This document shows, in pieces, positions 43,636 to 52,501 of a stretch of DNA of 64,000 nucleotides. Source of the DNA: Pseudomonas huaxiensis (GTDB lineage: Bacteria > Pseudomonadota > Gammaproteobacteria > Pseudomonadales > Pseudomonadaceae); assembly GCF_003231275.1 (NCBI RefSeq), contig NZ_QKVL01000018.1, positions 1 to 64,000 on the forward strand, written 5' to 3'. The number at the start of each line of letters is the position of its first letter. Position 1 is the stretch's first letter. The translations under genes and the position numbers were made by a program. The notes beneath the pieces are model-generated. The model was not told where the DNA came from. It saw nothing but the letters and a program-made list of their open reading frames with translations, and made no database searches.

Positions 43636-46600
43636 ATGGCGTTCTTCACCGCAGCCAGCAAAGCCGACTTCCAGCATCAACTGAAAGCGGCCCTGGCCCA
43701 GCACATCAGCGAGCAGGCACTGCCACAAGTGGCGCTGTTCGCCGAGCAGTTCTTCGGCATCATCTCTCTGGACGAACTCACCCAGCGGCGCCTGTCCGAC
43801 CTGGTCGGTTGCACCCTCTCTGCCTGGCGCATGATCGAGCGCTTCGATCACAGCCAACCTCAGGTCAACGTCTACAACCCCGATTACGAGCGTCATGGCT
43901 GGCAGTCGACCCACACCGCTGTGGAAGTCCTGCACCATGACCTGCCATTCCTGGTCGACTCGGTGCGTACCGAGCTGAACCGTCGCGGTTACAGCATCCA
44001 TACCCTGCAGACCACCGTGCTGAGCACGCGTCGCGGGGCCAAGGGCGAACTGCTGGAAATCCTGCCCAAGGGCACCCACGGCGAGGACGTGCTGCAAGAA
44101 TCGCTGATGTACCTGGAGATCGACCGTTGCGCCAACAACGCCGAACTCGGCGTGCTGACCCACGAATTGACCCAGGTGCTGGCCGAAGTGCGCGTCGCCG
44201 TAGCCGACTTCGAGCCGATGAAGGCCAAGGTCCGCGACTTGCTGGCGCTGGTGGAGCAGACCCCGTATGCCCCGGCGCAAACCGAGAAATCCGAGATCCA
44301 GAGCTTCCTGGAATGGCTGGTGGGCAACCACTTCACCTTCCTCGGCTATGAAGAATTCGTGGTCAACGGCGATGCCCAGGGCGGCCAGCTGGTCTACGAC
44401 GAGCAGTCGTTCCTCGGCCTGACCCGCTTGCTGCGCGCCGGCCTGACCACCGAAGACCTGCGTATCGAAGACTACGCGGTCAACTACCTGAACGAGCCGC
44501 TGCTGCTGTCCTTCGCCAAGGCCGCTCACCCGAGCCGCGTACACCGTCCGGCTTACCCGGACTACGTGTCGATCCGTCAGCTCGACGCCGACGGCAAGGT
44601 CATCAAGGAATGCCGCTTCATGGGCCTGTACACCTCGTCGGTGTACGGCGAGAGCGTGCACCAGATCCCGTACATTCGCGGCAAGGTCGCCGAAGTCGAG
44701 CGCCGTTCGGGCTTCGACGCCAAGGCGCACCTGGGCAAGGAACTGGCCCAGGTCCTCGAAGTGCTGCCGCGCGACGACCTGTTCCAGACCCCGGTGGACG
44801 AGCTGTTCAGCACCGTCATGTCCATCGTGCAGATCCAGGAACGCAACAAGATCCGCGTGTTCCTGCGCAAAGACCCGTACGGCCGCTTCTGCTACTGCCT
44901 GGCCTACGTCCCGCGTGACATCTACTCCACTGAAGTGCGGCAGAAGATCCAGCAGGTTCTGATGGAGCGCCTGAAGGCCAGCGACTGCGAGTTCTGGACC
45001 TTCTTCTCCGAATCGGTGCTGGCGCGGGTGCAACTGATCCTGCGGGTCGATCCGAAGAACCGCATCGATATCGACCCGAAACAACTGGAAAACGAAGTGA
45101 TCCAGGCCTGCCGTTCGTGGCAGGACGACTACGCCGCGCTGACCGTCGAGAACTTCGGCGAAGCCCAGGGCACCAACGTCCTGGCGGACTTCCCGAAAGG
45201 CTTCCCGGCCGGCTACCGCGAGCGTTTCGCCGCGCATTCGGCGGTGGTGGACATGCAGCACCTGCTCAACCTGTCCGAGGGCAAGCCGCTGGTGATGAGC
45301 TTCTACCAGCCGCTGACCCAGACCGGTAAACAGCTACTGCACTGCAAGCTGTACCACGCCGATACCCCGCTGGCCCTGTCCGATGTGCTGCCGATTCTGG
45401 AAAACCTCGGCCTGCGCGTGCTGGGCGAGTTCCCGTATCGCCTGCGCCACAGCAATGGCCGCGAGTTCTGGATTCATGACTTCGCCTTCACCACTGCCGA
45501 AGGCGTCGAGCTGGATATCCAGCAACTCAACGACACCCTGCAGGACGCCTTCGTCCACATCGTCAATGGCGATGCGGAAAACGACGCCTTCAACCGCCTG
45601 GTCCTGACCGCCGGCCTGCCGTGGCGCGACGTGGCGCTGCTGCGTGCCTACGCGCGCTACCTCAAGCAGATCCGCCTGGGCTTCGACCTCGGCTACATCG
45701 CCAGCACCCTGAATAACCACACCGACATCGCCCGCGAGCTGACCCGCCTGTTCAAGACCCGCTTCTACCTGGCGCGCAAGCTCACCAGCGAAGACCTCGA
45801 TGACAAGCAACAGCGTCTGGAGCAGGCGATTCTCACGGCGCTGGACGACGTCCAGGTGCTCAACGAAGACCGCATCCTGCGGCGCTATCTGGACCTGATC
45901 AAGGCGACCCTGCGCACCAACTTCTACCAGCCGGACGCCAACGGTCAGAACAAGTCCTACTTCAGCTTCAAGTTCAATCCCAAGCTGATCCCCGAACTGC
46001 CAAAACCGGTGCCGCGCTTCGAAATCTTCGTCTACTCGCCGCGGGTCGAAGGTGTGCACCTGCGCTTCGGCAACGTCGCGCGGGGCGGCCTGCGCTGGTC
46101 GGACCGCGAGGAAGACTACCGCACCGAAGTGCTGGGCCTGGTAAAAGCCCAGCAGGTGAAAAACTCGGTGATCGTGCCGGTGGGCGCCAAGGGCGGCTTC
46201 CTGCCGCGTCGCCTGCCGCTGGGCGGCAGCCGTGATGACATCGCCGCCGAAGGCATCGCCTGCTACCGCATCTTCATCTCCGGTCTGCTGGACATCACCG
46301 ACAACCTCAAGGACGGCGGCGTAGTGCCACCGGCCAACGTCGTGCGGCATGACGAAGACGATCCATACCTGGTGGTGGCCGCCGACAAAGGCACCGCGAC
46401 CTTCTCCGACATCGCCAACGGCATTGCCATCGACTACGGCTTCTGGCTCGGCGACGCCTTCGCCTCGGGCGGCTCGGCCGGCTATGACCACAAGAAAATG
46501 GGCATCACCGCCCGTGGCGCCTGGGTCGGCGTGCAGCGCCACTTCCGCGAACGCGGCATCAACGTGCAGAAAGACAGCATCACCGTAGTCGGCGTTGGCG

Positions 46601-48501
46601 ACATGGCCGGCGACGTGTTCGGCAACGGCTTGCTGATGTCCGAGACCCTGCAACTGGTGGCGGCCTTCAACCACCTGCACATCTTCATCGACCCGACGCC
46701 GGACCCGGCCACCAGCTTCGCCGAGCGCAAGCGCCTGTTCGACCTGCCGCGTTCGGCCTGGAGCGACTACGACACCAGCATCATGTCTGAGGGTGGCGGC
46801 ATCTTCACGCGCAGCGCGAAGAGCATCGCCATCACCCCGCAGATGAAGGAACGCTTCGCCATCGAAGCCGACAAACTGACCCCGACCGAGCTGCTCAACG
46901 CACTGCTCAAAGCGCCGGTGGACCTGCTGTGGAACGGCGGTATCGGCACTTACGTCAAATCCAGCAGCGAAAGCCACGCCGATGTCGGCGACAAGGCCAA
47001 CGACGCGCTGCGGGTCAACGGTAACGAACTGCGCTGCAAGGTAGTGGGCGAGGGCGGCAACCTGGGCATGACCCAACTGGGCCGGGTCGAGTTCGGCCTC
47101 AATGGCGGCGCCACCAACACCGACTTCATCGACAACGCCGGTGGCGTGGACTGCTCCGACCACGAGGTCAACATCAAGATCCTGCTCAACGAAGTGGTGC
47201 AGGCTGGCGACATGACCGAGAAGCAGCGCAACCAGCTGCTCGGCAGCATGACCGACGAAGTGGCCGCGCTGGTGCTGGGCAACAACTACAAGCAGACCCA
47301 GGCCCTGTCCCTGGCTGCGCGTCGGGCCAGAGAGCGCATCGCCGAGTACAAGCGCCTGATGGCTGATCTGGAAAGCCGCGGCAAGCTGGACCGGGCGATC
47401 GAGTTCCTGCCATCGGAAGAGCAACTGGCCGAGCGCCTGGCGGCCAACCAGGGCCTGAGCCGCGCCGAACTGTCGGTACTGATCTCCTACAGCAAGATCG
47501 ACCTCAAGGAAGCCTTGCTCAAGTCGCTGGTGCCGGATGACGACTACCTGACGCGTGACATGGAAACCGCGTTCCCGCCGTCGCTGGTGCACAAGTTTGC
47601 CGACGCCATGCGTCGTCACCGCCTGAAGCGCGAGATCGTCAGCACCCAGATCGCCAACGACCTGGTCAACAACATGGGCATCACCTTCGTCCAGCGCCTC
47701 AAAGAGTCCACCGGCATGAGCCCGGCGAACGTGGCCGGGGCATATGTGATCGTGCGTGACATCTTCCACCTGCCGCATTGGTTCCGTCAGATCGAGGCGC
47801 TGGATTACCAGGTGCCGGCCGAAGTCCAGTTGACCCTGATGGACGAACTGATGCGCCTGGGCCGCCGCGCTACGCGCTGGTTCCTTCGCAGCCGCCGCAA
47901 CGAACAGGACGCCGGGCGTGACGTCGCGCACTTCGGTCCACAGATCGCCGCGCTGGGCCTGAAACTCGACGAACTGCTCGAAGGCCCGACCCGCGACCGC
48001 TGGCAGACCCGCTACCAGAGCTTCGTCGAAGCCGGCGTGCCGGAATTGCTGGCGCGCATGGTCGCAGGCACCACGCACCTGTACACCTTGCTGCCGATCA
48101 TCGAAGCCTCGGACGTCACCGGCCACGACCCGGCGCAAGTGGCCAAGGCGTTCTTCGCCGTGGGCAGCGCGCTGGAACTGACCTGGTACCTGCAGGAAAT
48201 CAGCAACCTGCCGGTGGAAAACAACTGGCAGGCCCTGGCCCGCGAAGCGTTCCGCGACGACATCGACTTGCAACAGCGCGCGATCACCATTTCCGTATTG
48301 CAGATGGCGGATGCGCCGGAGGATATGGATGCACGGGTGGCGTTGTGGATGGAGCAGCATCGCGTGATGGTGGAGCGCTGGAAGGCCATGCTTGATGAGC
48401 TAAGGGCTGCTACCGGGACGGATTACGCTATGTATGCGGTGGCGAATCGGGAGTTGGTGGATTTGGCGTTGAGTGGGCAGGCGACGGTGTTGCCGTCCTG
48501 A
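43636..48501 (+). CDS. gdhB: NAD-specific glutamate dehydrogenase, large 180-kDa class
   Basis: 1621 residues, the size of the L_180 class that Pseudomonas uses for arginine and glutamate catabolism. The long N-terminal region (about 1-700) carries ACT-like regulatory repeats. The catalytic core follows (about 700-1180), with GLRWSDREEDYRTEVLGLVKAQQVKN and the GAKGGF substrate loop near residue 850, then an NAD-binding part and a C-terminal helical region. It deaminates glutamate to 2-oxoglutarate, feeding the TCA cycle. GGAG precedes the ATG, and a clear intrinsic terminator follows. Confidence 0.96.
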   Translation: MAFFTAASKADFQHQLKAALAQHISEQALPQVALFAEQFFGIISLDELTQRRLSDLVGCTLSAWRMIERFDHSQPQVNVYNPDYERHGWQSTHTAVEVLHHDLPFLVDSVRTELNRRGYSIHTLQTTVLSTRRGAKGELLEILPKGTHGEDVLQESLMYLEIDRCANNAELGVLTHELTQVLAEVRVAVADFEPMKAKVRDLLALVEQTPYAPAQTEKSEIQSFLEWLVGNHFTFLGYEEFVVNGDAQGGQLVYDEQSFLGLTRLLRAGLTTEDLRIEDYAVNYLNEPLLLSFAKAAHPSRVHRPAYPDYVSIRQLDADGKVIKECRFMGLYTSSVYGESVHQIPYIRGKVAEVERRSGFDAKAHLGKELAQVLEVLPRDDLFQTPVDELFSTVMSIVQIQERNKIRVFLRKDPYGRFCYCLAYVPRDIYSTEVRQKIQQVLMERLKASDCEFWTFFSESVLARVQLILRVDPKNRIDIDPKQLENEVIQACRSWQDDYAALTVENFGEAQGTNVLADFPKGFPAGYRERFAAHSAVVDMQHLLNLSEGKPLVMSFYQPLTQTGKQLLHCKLYHADTPLALSDVLPILENLGLRVLGEFPYRLRHSNGREFWIHDFAFTTAEGVELDIQQLNDTLQDAFVHIVNGDAENDAFNRLVLTAGLPWRDVALLRAYARYLKQIRLGFDLGYIASTLNNHTDIARELTRLFKTRFYLARKLTSEDLDDKQQRLEQAILTALDDVQVLNEDRILRRYLDLIKATLRTNFYQPDANGQNKSYFSFKFNPKLIPELPKPVPRFEIFVYSPRVEGVHLRFGNVARGGLRWSDREEDYRTEVLGLVKAQQVKNSVIVPVGAKGGFLPRRLPLGGSRDDIAAEGIACYRIFISGLLDITDNLKDGGVVPPANVVRHDEDDPYLVVAADKGTATFSDIANGIAIDYGFWLGDAFASGGSAGYDHKKMGITARGAWVGVQRHFRERGINVQKDSITVVGVGDMAGDVFGNGLLMSETLQLVAAFNHLHIFIDPTPDPATSFAERKRLFDLPRSAWSDYDTSIMSEGGGIFTRSAKSIAITPQMKERFAIEADKLTPTELLNALLKAPVDLLWNGGIGTYVKSSSESHADVGDKANDALRVNGNELRCKVVGEGGNLGMTQLGRVEFGLNGGATNTDFIDNAGGVDCSDHEVNIKILLNEVVQAGDMTEKQRNQLLGSMTDEVAALVLGNNYKQTQALSLAARRARERIAEYKRLMADLESRGKLDRAIEFLPSEEQLAERLAANQGLSRAELSVLISYSKIDLKEALLKSLVPDDDYLTRDMETAFPPSLVHKFADAMRRHRLKREIVSTQIANDLVNNMGITFVQRLKESTGMSPANVAGAYVIVRDIFHLPHWFRQIEALDYQVPAEVQLTLMDELMRLGRRATRWFLRSRRNEQDAGRDVAHFGPQIAALGLKLDELLEGPTRDRWQTRYQSFVEAGVPELLARMVAGTTHLYTLLPIIEASDVTGHDPAQVAKAFFAVGSALELTWYLQEISNLPVENNWQALAREAFRDDIDLQQRAITISVLQMADAPEDMDARVALWMEQHRVMVERWKAMLDELRAATGTDYAMYAVANRELVDLALSGQATVLPS

Positions 48502-48521
48502 TTGCTTGAGATGAAATGAAG

Positions 48522-48551
48522 AGGCCCCGGCAGTGATGTCGGGGCTTTTTC
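48522..48551 (+). terminator. Intrinsic terminator of gdhB
   Basis: GCCCCG (48524-48529) pairs with CGGGGC (48540-48545), followed by a run of five T. It marks the left edge of the restriction islet. Between here and 49024 (about 470 bases) I see no supportable gene; the base composition drops noticeably. Confidence 0.85.
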
Positions 48552-48946
48552 TTTGGGCTGGAGTGTTGCATAGCGCTACCAAAATTCCTCTCGGTCTGGC
48601 CTTCTTGTAGGTCATTTCTTGATCGTGTTTCGCGACCTTTTCCGCCGTTGCGTACCTGGGAAATGGTACCTAGGATTGGCCTGTCGCTTTACCACCGCGA
48701 TCGGTTTTGGTCATCCGTACTGAGACCGTGCATCAGTAGCCCACCCTTCCTTTTTCGCAGAGATTTTCTCCTGATGATCAGTGTTGGTGCGGCTGTGCGT
48801 TGGGCACTTTTGAACATGTCGGGGAGGGGGCTTGGTCGGCATATCAATCGCTGGAGGTTTCGCCAGCGTTGGTGGGGGCTCTGTTGGGCGGGCAGGTGCG
48901 GGATAGGAGGGGGCGATAAGCCAAGGCAGTGATAGCGTGCTTCAGG

Positions 48947-48995
48947 TAGAATGCGCGCTGAAATCGGTGGGCTACGGCTGCAACCGTAGCCCACC
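48947..48995 (+). promoter_or_regulatory. Promoter-like TAGAAT and perfect 12-bp inverted repeat in the methyltransferase leader
   Basis: TAGAAT (48947-48952) could be a -10 element. Fourteen bases on, GGTGGGCTACGG (48966-48977) pairs exactly with CCGTAGCCCACC (48984-48995) over CTGCAA. The repeat would lie in the first 40 bases of the transcript, 19 bases before the ribosome site. It may be an operator or an RNA hairpin that tunes methyltransferase expression. Confidence 0.5.
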
Positions 48996-49024
48996 AACCA
49001 CATTCACCTAGATAGGAGGTGTAC

Positions 49025-50239
49025 ATGGCAACAGCGAGTTTCCCACGCCATTCGTTACAAGGCGAGCAAATCCCTCAGCTTCATTCAATCGAGCTTTTCG
49101 CCGGAGCTGGCGGCTTGGGTATGGGTTTTTCCGGATGTGGTGTACAGCACGAGGCTGTTGTCGAGTGGAGTAAGCATGCTTGCGAAACCCTGCGTATCAA
49201 CAAGCGCTACGGAGTAGAGCCGATTGCGCATTGGGCTGATGTAACTGAAGGGGATGTTCGGCACTTCGACTTTTCAGGGTTCGCTGGTTTGGACTTGATT
49301 ACGGGTGGGCCTCCCTGCCAGCCATTCTCTATGGGTGGTAAACATCGAGGCTTCTTGGACGAGCGAGACATGTTCCCGCAGGCCGTTCGCGCTATTCGTG
49401 AAGTTCAGCCCAAAGCTTTTGTGTTTGAGAACGTCAAAGGTCTGACCCGGGCTTCGTTCTACAATTACTTCAACTACATTCAGTTGCAGCTTGAGTACCC
49501 TAGCTTGGTGGCTCGTGCTGGTGAAGAGTGGCTTGAACATCTGAGCCGTCTGGAAGAACACAAAACCGCTGGCGGGCAAAGTGAGTATCACGTCGTAGCA
49601 CGCTTGGTTAATGCGGCCGATTATGGTGTGCCGCAAAAACGTGAGCGTGTTTTTTTTGTGGGGTTCAGGGCGGATATTCATCGTCCATGGAGCTTCCCGG
49701 CCAAGACTCACAGCAGCGATGCGTTGTTGAGGGATCAATGGGTGACAGGCGACTATTGGGAGCGGCACAAGGTTGCCAAGCGCTTCCGTCCTGAGTGTCC
49801 GATCACAAGTAGCAAGAAGATGGCTGCGCTCAGAGATTTGGGCGAAGGTATGCTCTTGCCGTGGCAAACGGTGAGAGATGCAATTAGTGACTTGCCAGAT
49901 CCTGAGCAGCACCCTACGTTGCTGTATCAGGCTCACAAGTTCCAACCTGGTGCTAGAAGCTATCCGGGACACACCGGCAGCCCTTTGGACGAGCCGGCAA
50001 AGGCGCTCAAAGCTGGTGATCACGGCGTGCCTGGTGGTGAAAATATGCTTCGTCGGGTTGATGGAAGCATTAGGTACTTCACCGTTCGTGAATGCGCTCG
50101 CATACAAACATTCCCTGATGAATTTGTCTTCGAAGGTTCTTGGGGGGAAGTTATGCGCCAGCTAGGTAACGCTGTACCCGTTCGGTTGGCGCAGCATGTT
50201 GCCGATGCAGTTTGTACACAATTAAGAAACGTTGGCTAA
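49025..50239 (+). CDS. Type II DNA (cytosine-5) methyltransferase
   Basis: 404 residues with ordered m5C motifs: I FAGAGGLGMGF (SAM binding), IV GGPPCQPFS (catalytic Cys), VI ENVKG, VIII VPQKRERVFFVG, and IX-X RECARIQTFPDEF...QLGNAVPV. It methylates cytosine at the site cut by the next gene's product. A very strong AGGAGGT lies 5 bases before the ATG. Codon use is visibly AT-richer than the flanking core genes. The partner is Eco29kI-like, so the site may be CCGCGG, by family inference only. Confidence 0.94.
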   Translation: MATASFPRHSLQGEQIPQLHSIELFAGAGGLGMGFSGCGVQHEAVVEWSKHACETLRINKRYGVEPIAHWADVTEGDVRHFDFSGFAGLDLITGGPPCQPFSMGGKHRGFLDERDMFPQAVRAIREVQPKAFVFENVKGLTRASFYNYFNYIQLQLEYPSLVARAGEEWLEHLSRLEEHKTAGGQSEYHVVARLVNAADYGVPQKRERVFFVGFRADIHRPWSFPAKTHSSDALLRDQWVTGDYWERHKVAKRFRPECPITSSKKMAALRDLGEGMLLPWQTVRDAISDLPDPEQHPTLLYQAHKFQPGARSYPGHTGSPLDEPAKALKAGDHGVPGGENMLRRVDGSIRYFTVRECARIQTFPDEFVFEGSWGEVMRQLGNAVPVRLAQHVADAVCTQLRNVG

Positions 50240-50248
50240 GGAATCAGA

Positions 50249-51154
50249 ATGGCGAAGGACGCGACGGATTTTCAGGCACTGCTCGGGGAATTGTCTACGA
50301 TCACTGACAAGCTGTCGGAGACGAAGCCTGAGGGTAATGCGCGAAGCATTGCCAAAGCGCGGCAGGTGTTGAGCGGATATGCCGAACGCTTGACAGAGGT
50401 TGCAGCTGGCTTCGACCCAATCTTGCGTCCTTCGTCGATTTTCGATCCTTCGGACCCGCAAACAGCTGGCCGAATAGTCGCGCTAACGTTGATTTCCCAA
50501 CCTGTACATGAACTGTCGGCCATTCCAAATTTCTATGGCGCAGGGATTTATGCAATCTACTACAAAGGCGATTTTGCACCCTACGCCAAGCTTGTTGACT
50601 CAGATCATCCCATCTACGTTGGTAAAGCTGATCCTGAAAATGCATCGGCAAAAAATGCGATTGCGCAGGGGACTAAGCTTGCAGGCCGATTGGCTGAGCA
50701 TGCCAAGAGCATTGGGAAAGCTGAAACAACTTTGACAATTGAAGACTTCAAGTGCCGGTTTTTGATTGTTCAGTCCGGCTTTCAGAAGTCTGCTGAAGAC
50801 TATTTGATCAATTTCTTCAAGCCTATCTGGAACTCCGAGACGAAAATCTGTTTCGGTTTGGGTAAGCATGGTGACAGCTCAAAGACGCGGGATAACAAGC
50901 GATCTCCTTGGGATACCATGCATCCGGGGAGGGCTTGGGCAGATCAAAGTACGAAGGATCAAAAGACTCGTGATCAGATTATCGCTGAGATTGATCAGCA
51001 TTTGGCATTGCACCCGCCTTACGTTGATATTCACGAGTTGTTTGATCGCTTCATGGAAGAAATGCGTCAGTTGAACCGTGAGGAGTTCAAGGATGAACGT
51101 GATGAGGTTTTTGTGATTGAAGAAGCTTCAGGGAACTATGAAGTTAATTCGTAA
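50249..51154 (+). CDS. Eco29kI-type GIY-YIG restriction endonuclease
   Basis: 301 residues. It has the GIY-YIG pattern of the Eco29kI family: GIYAIYYKG, then PIYVGKADP, an Arg in GRLAEHAKS, the Glu in SAEDYLINFFKPIWN, and family segments FGLGKHG, RSPWDTMHPGRAWA. It is expected to cut unmethylated CCGCGG if specificity follows Eco29kI; this is unproven here. It starts 9 bases after the methyltransferase stop, so the two form an operon in the usual methylase-first order. AT-richer than the surroundings. Confidence 0.88.
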   Translation: MAKDATDFQALLGELSTITDKLSETKPEGNARSIAKARQVLSGYAERLTEVAAGFDPILRPSSIFDPSDPQTAGRIVALTLISQPVHELSAIPNFYGAGIYAIYYKGDFAPYAKLVDSDHPIYVGKADPENASAKNAIAQGTKLAGRLAEHAKSIGKAETTLTIEDFKCRFLIVQSGFQKSAEDYLINFFKPIWNSETKICFGLGKHGDSSKTRDNKRSPWDTMHPGRAWADQSTKDQKTRDQIIAEIDQHLALHPPYVDIHELFDRFMEEMRQLNREEFKDERDEVFVIEEASGNYEVNS

Positions 51155-51229
51155 TTTTTATCATGGACCGTACTTGTAAGCTATTTTTTGAGTGATGTGG
51201 TGACGGTGGCGTTTTGAATTGAAACGCGA

Positions 51230-51248
51230 CGTGCAAATTATTTGCACG
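51230..51248. repeat. Perfect 19-base palindrome between convergent nuclease genes
   Basis: CGTGCAAAT, one T, ATTTGCACG: a perfect inverted repeat in the 153-base gap between the Eco29kI-type and HNH genes. A second, GCGTTTTGAATTGAAACGC, lies just to the left (about 51209-51227). Neither is followed by a T run on either strand, so they may be operators or processing sites rather than simple terminators. Confidence 0.55.
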
Positions 51249-51307
51249 AAAAACTAGGAGCCGCAGGCAGGTACGTTGATACCGTCGCGAACAGGGGCTG
51301 TCTGGAC

Positions 51308-52108
51308 TCATTTTTCTTTTCTCAGAGCTTGAACATGCTCCACGCTCAACCATGGGCGCTTTGAGTGGATTACCCGATGGCAGTTCGCGCAGAGAAGAGC
51401 GAGCTCGGCGAGTTTAGTCTTTTCGCCGGGCTTTAAGGTATGGACAGGCTTGGTGTGATGGACGTCGATGATATTGTCGCCAGCCGACCCATACACTTGT
51501 GCGAAATCGAAGGCACAGGCTTCGCATTGCAGTCGTCCTTGCTTCTGTAATACGTCTTTCTTTTTGGCATTGACTAGTGCGCGGCTGCGCTCTCTATAGC
51601 GGTGAAGGCGGGTCAATACTTTGCCTTCTTCCGCTTCCATAATGTCCGGTTCGTCGCTACCAGATAATGCCTTGGCCTCGGGAGAGAGGCTTCCTACGGC
51701 ACCGCTAATGGCTGCCACTGCGGCGGCGAGTCTGGCGGGGGCGTCGGCGAATTCATCCCATACTAGTTTCTCGTCTTTATTACCTTTGGCTAAACCCTTC
51801 TTACCATCCTTGATGTACTCAGGGTCCCAACGGCGAAAGTTGCCGAGCTTCATGTCGACACCGTTCGCATTACGGAAGCTACCCCCTTTATTGAGGCCGA
51901 GCGTGTTGCCAATTTGTCCCAGTAGCTGAGACAAGGCTTGAACCTCAGGATGGTTTTTACTAGGTGGCGACCCACGATGTTTTAGATAGAGGTTAAGTGC
52001 AAGAATCAGCTCGTCTCGGGTCCAAGCAGGATTGGATTGGGATTTCGGCTGATGCTCGCCTTTTTTGAGCAGGGCGTTTGCTTCCTTGGATACTATTTTG
52101 ATCGCCAT
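51308..52108 (-). CDS. HNH endonuclease, McrA-like
   Basis: 266 residues. The N-terminal domain (WTRDELILALNLYLKHRGSPP...HPEVQALSQLLGQIG, FRNANGVDMKLGNFRRWDP) is the type seen in proteins annotated as 5-methylcytosine-specific HNH restriction enzymes. The C-terminal HNH nuclease has C-x2-C (CEAC), DVHHTKPV and CANCHRVIH, with all metal ligands present. A helical linker with an acidic patch joins them. AAAGGT precedes the ATG at 52108. It is convergent with the restriction gene and AT-rich like it. Whether it targets modified or unmodified DNA cannot be read from sequence. Confidence 0.87.
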   Translation of the reverse strand: MAIKIVSKEANALLKKGEHQPKSQSNPAWTRDELILALNLYLKHRGSPPSKNHPEVQALSQLLGQIGNTLGLNKGGSFRNANGVDMKLGNFRRWDPEYIKDGKKGLAKGNKDEKLVWDEFADAPARLAAAVAAISGAVGSLSPEAKALSGSDEPDIMEAEEGKVLTRLHRYRERSRALVNAKKKDVLQKQGRLQCEACAFDFAQVYGSAGDNIIDVHHTKPVHTLKPGEKTKLAELALLCANCHRVIHSKRPWLSVEHVQALRKEK

Positions 52109-52237
52109 GAGCGCAGACCTTTTTTCATTTATCGGCGTAGGAATTTTCCTATCGTCGCGAAAATTGGTAAACGATTCAATGTGGGTGGTGGCTTGGTGCC
52201 ACTTCTTTTGCGGGGAAGTGGTTGGATTTCATGCGTA

Positions 52238-52263
52238 AAAAAGACGTCCATGGACGTCTTTTT
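52238..52263. terminator. Perfect 26-base A/T-flanked palindrome at the right end of the islet
   Basis: AAAAAGACGTCCA directly abuts TGGACGTCTTTTT. The arms have no separate loop, and A and T runs at the ends make it terminator-like in both directions. It lies about 130 bases before the HNH start. From 52109 to 52501 no gene is supported; the stretch also holds a single REP. Confidence 0.6.
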
Positions 52264-52389
52264 GATGTTGGTATTGCTATCAGTCGAAGTCTCGGTGGTG
52301 TGTCTTCCAGTCCTTCGACGTTTCGGATTCTGGCACTGTGCGGCGATCAGCGGTTTGCCCGCGAATAATGATGTGAACTCTCCATTGCA

Positions 52390-52414
52390 ATCGCAGGCAA
52401 GCCAGCTCCCACAG
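52390..52414. repeat. Single REP element before ppsR
   Basis: ATCGCAGGCAAGCCAGCTCC...ACAG is one arm of the REP family found in pairs elsewhere; no mate is visible nearby. It marks the return to core-like sequence to the right of the restriction islet. Confidence 0.7.
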
Positions 52415-52501
52415 TGGGTTGCGGTGCCTTTCGGGGCAGCGTTCGTGGCGTAGCCGCACCGGCTAGGCGAGCAGGGCGGTTGGCTGTACTAACGCGGCTC
52501 T

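Noticed and set aside
45334..48360. Open frame of about 1000 codons antisense to gdhB
   Set aside because: Antisense shadow of a confirmed enzyme; no independent signals.
48600..49003. Two short frames (about 94 and 104 codons) on either strand left of the methyltransferase
   Set aside because: No ribosome sites, no domains and mutual overlap; left as gene-free sequence.
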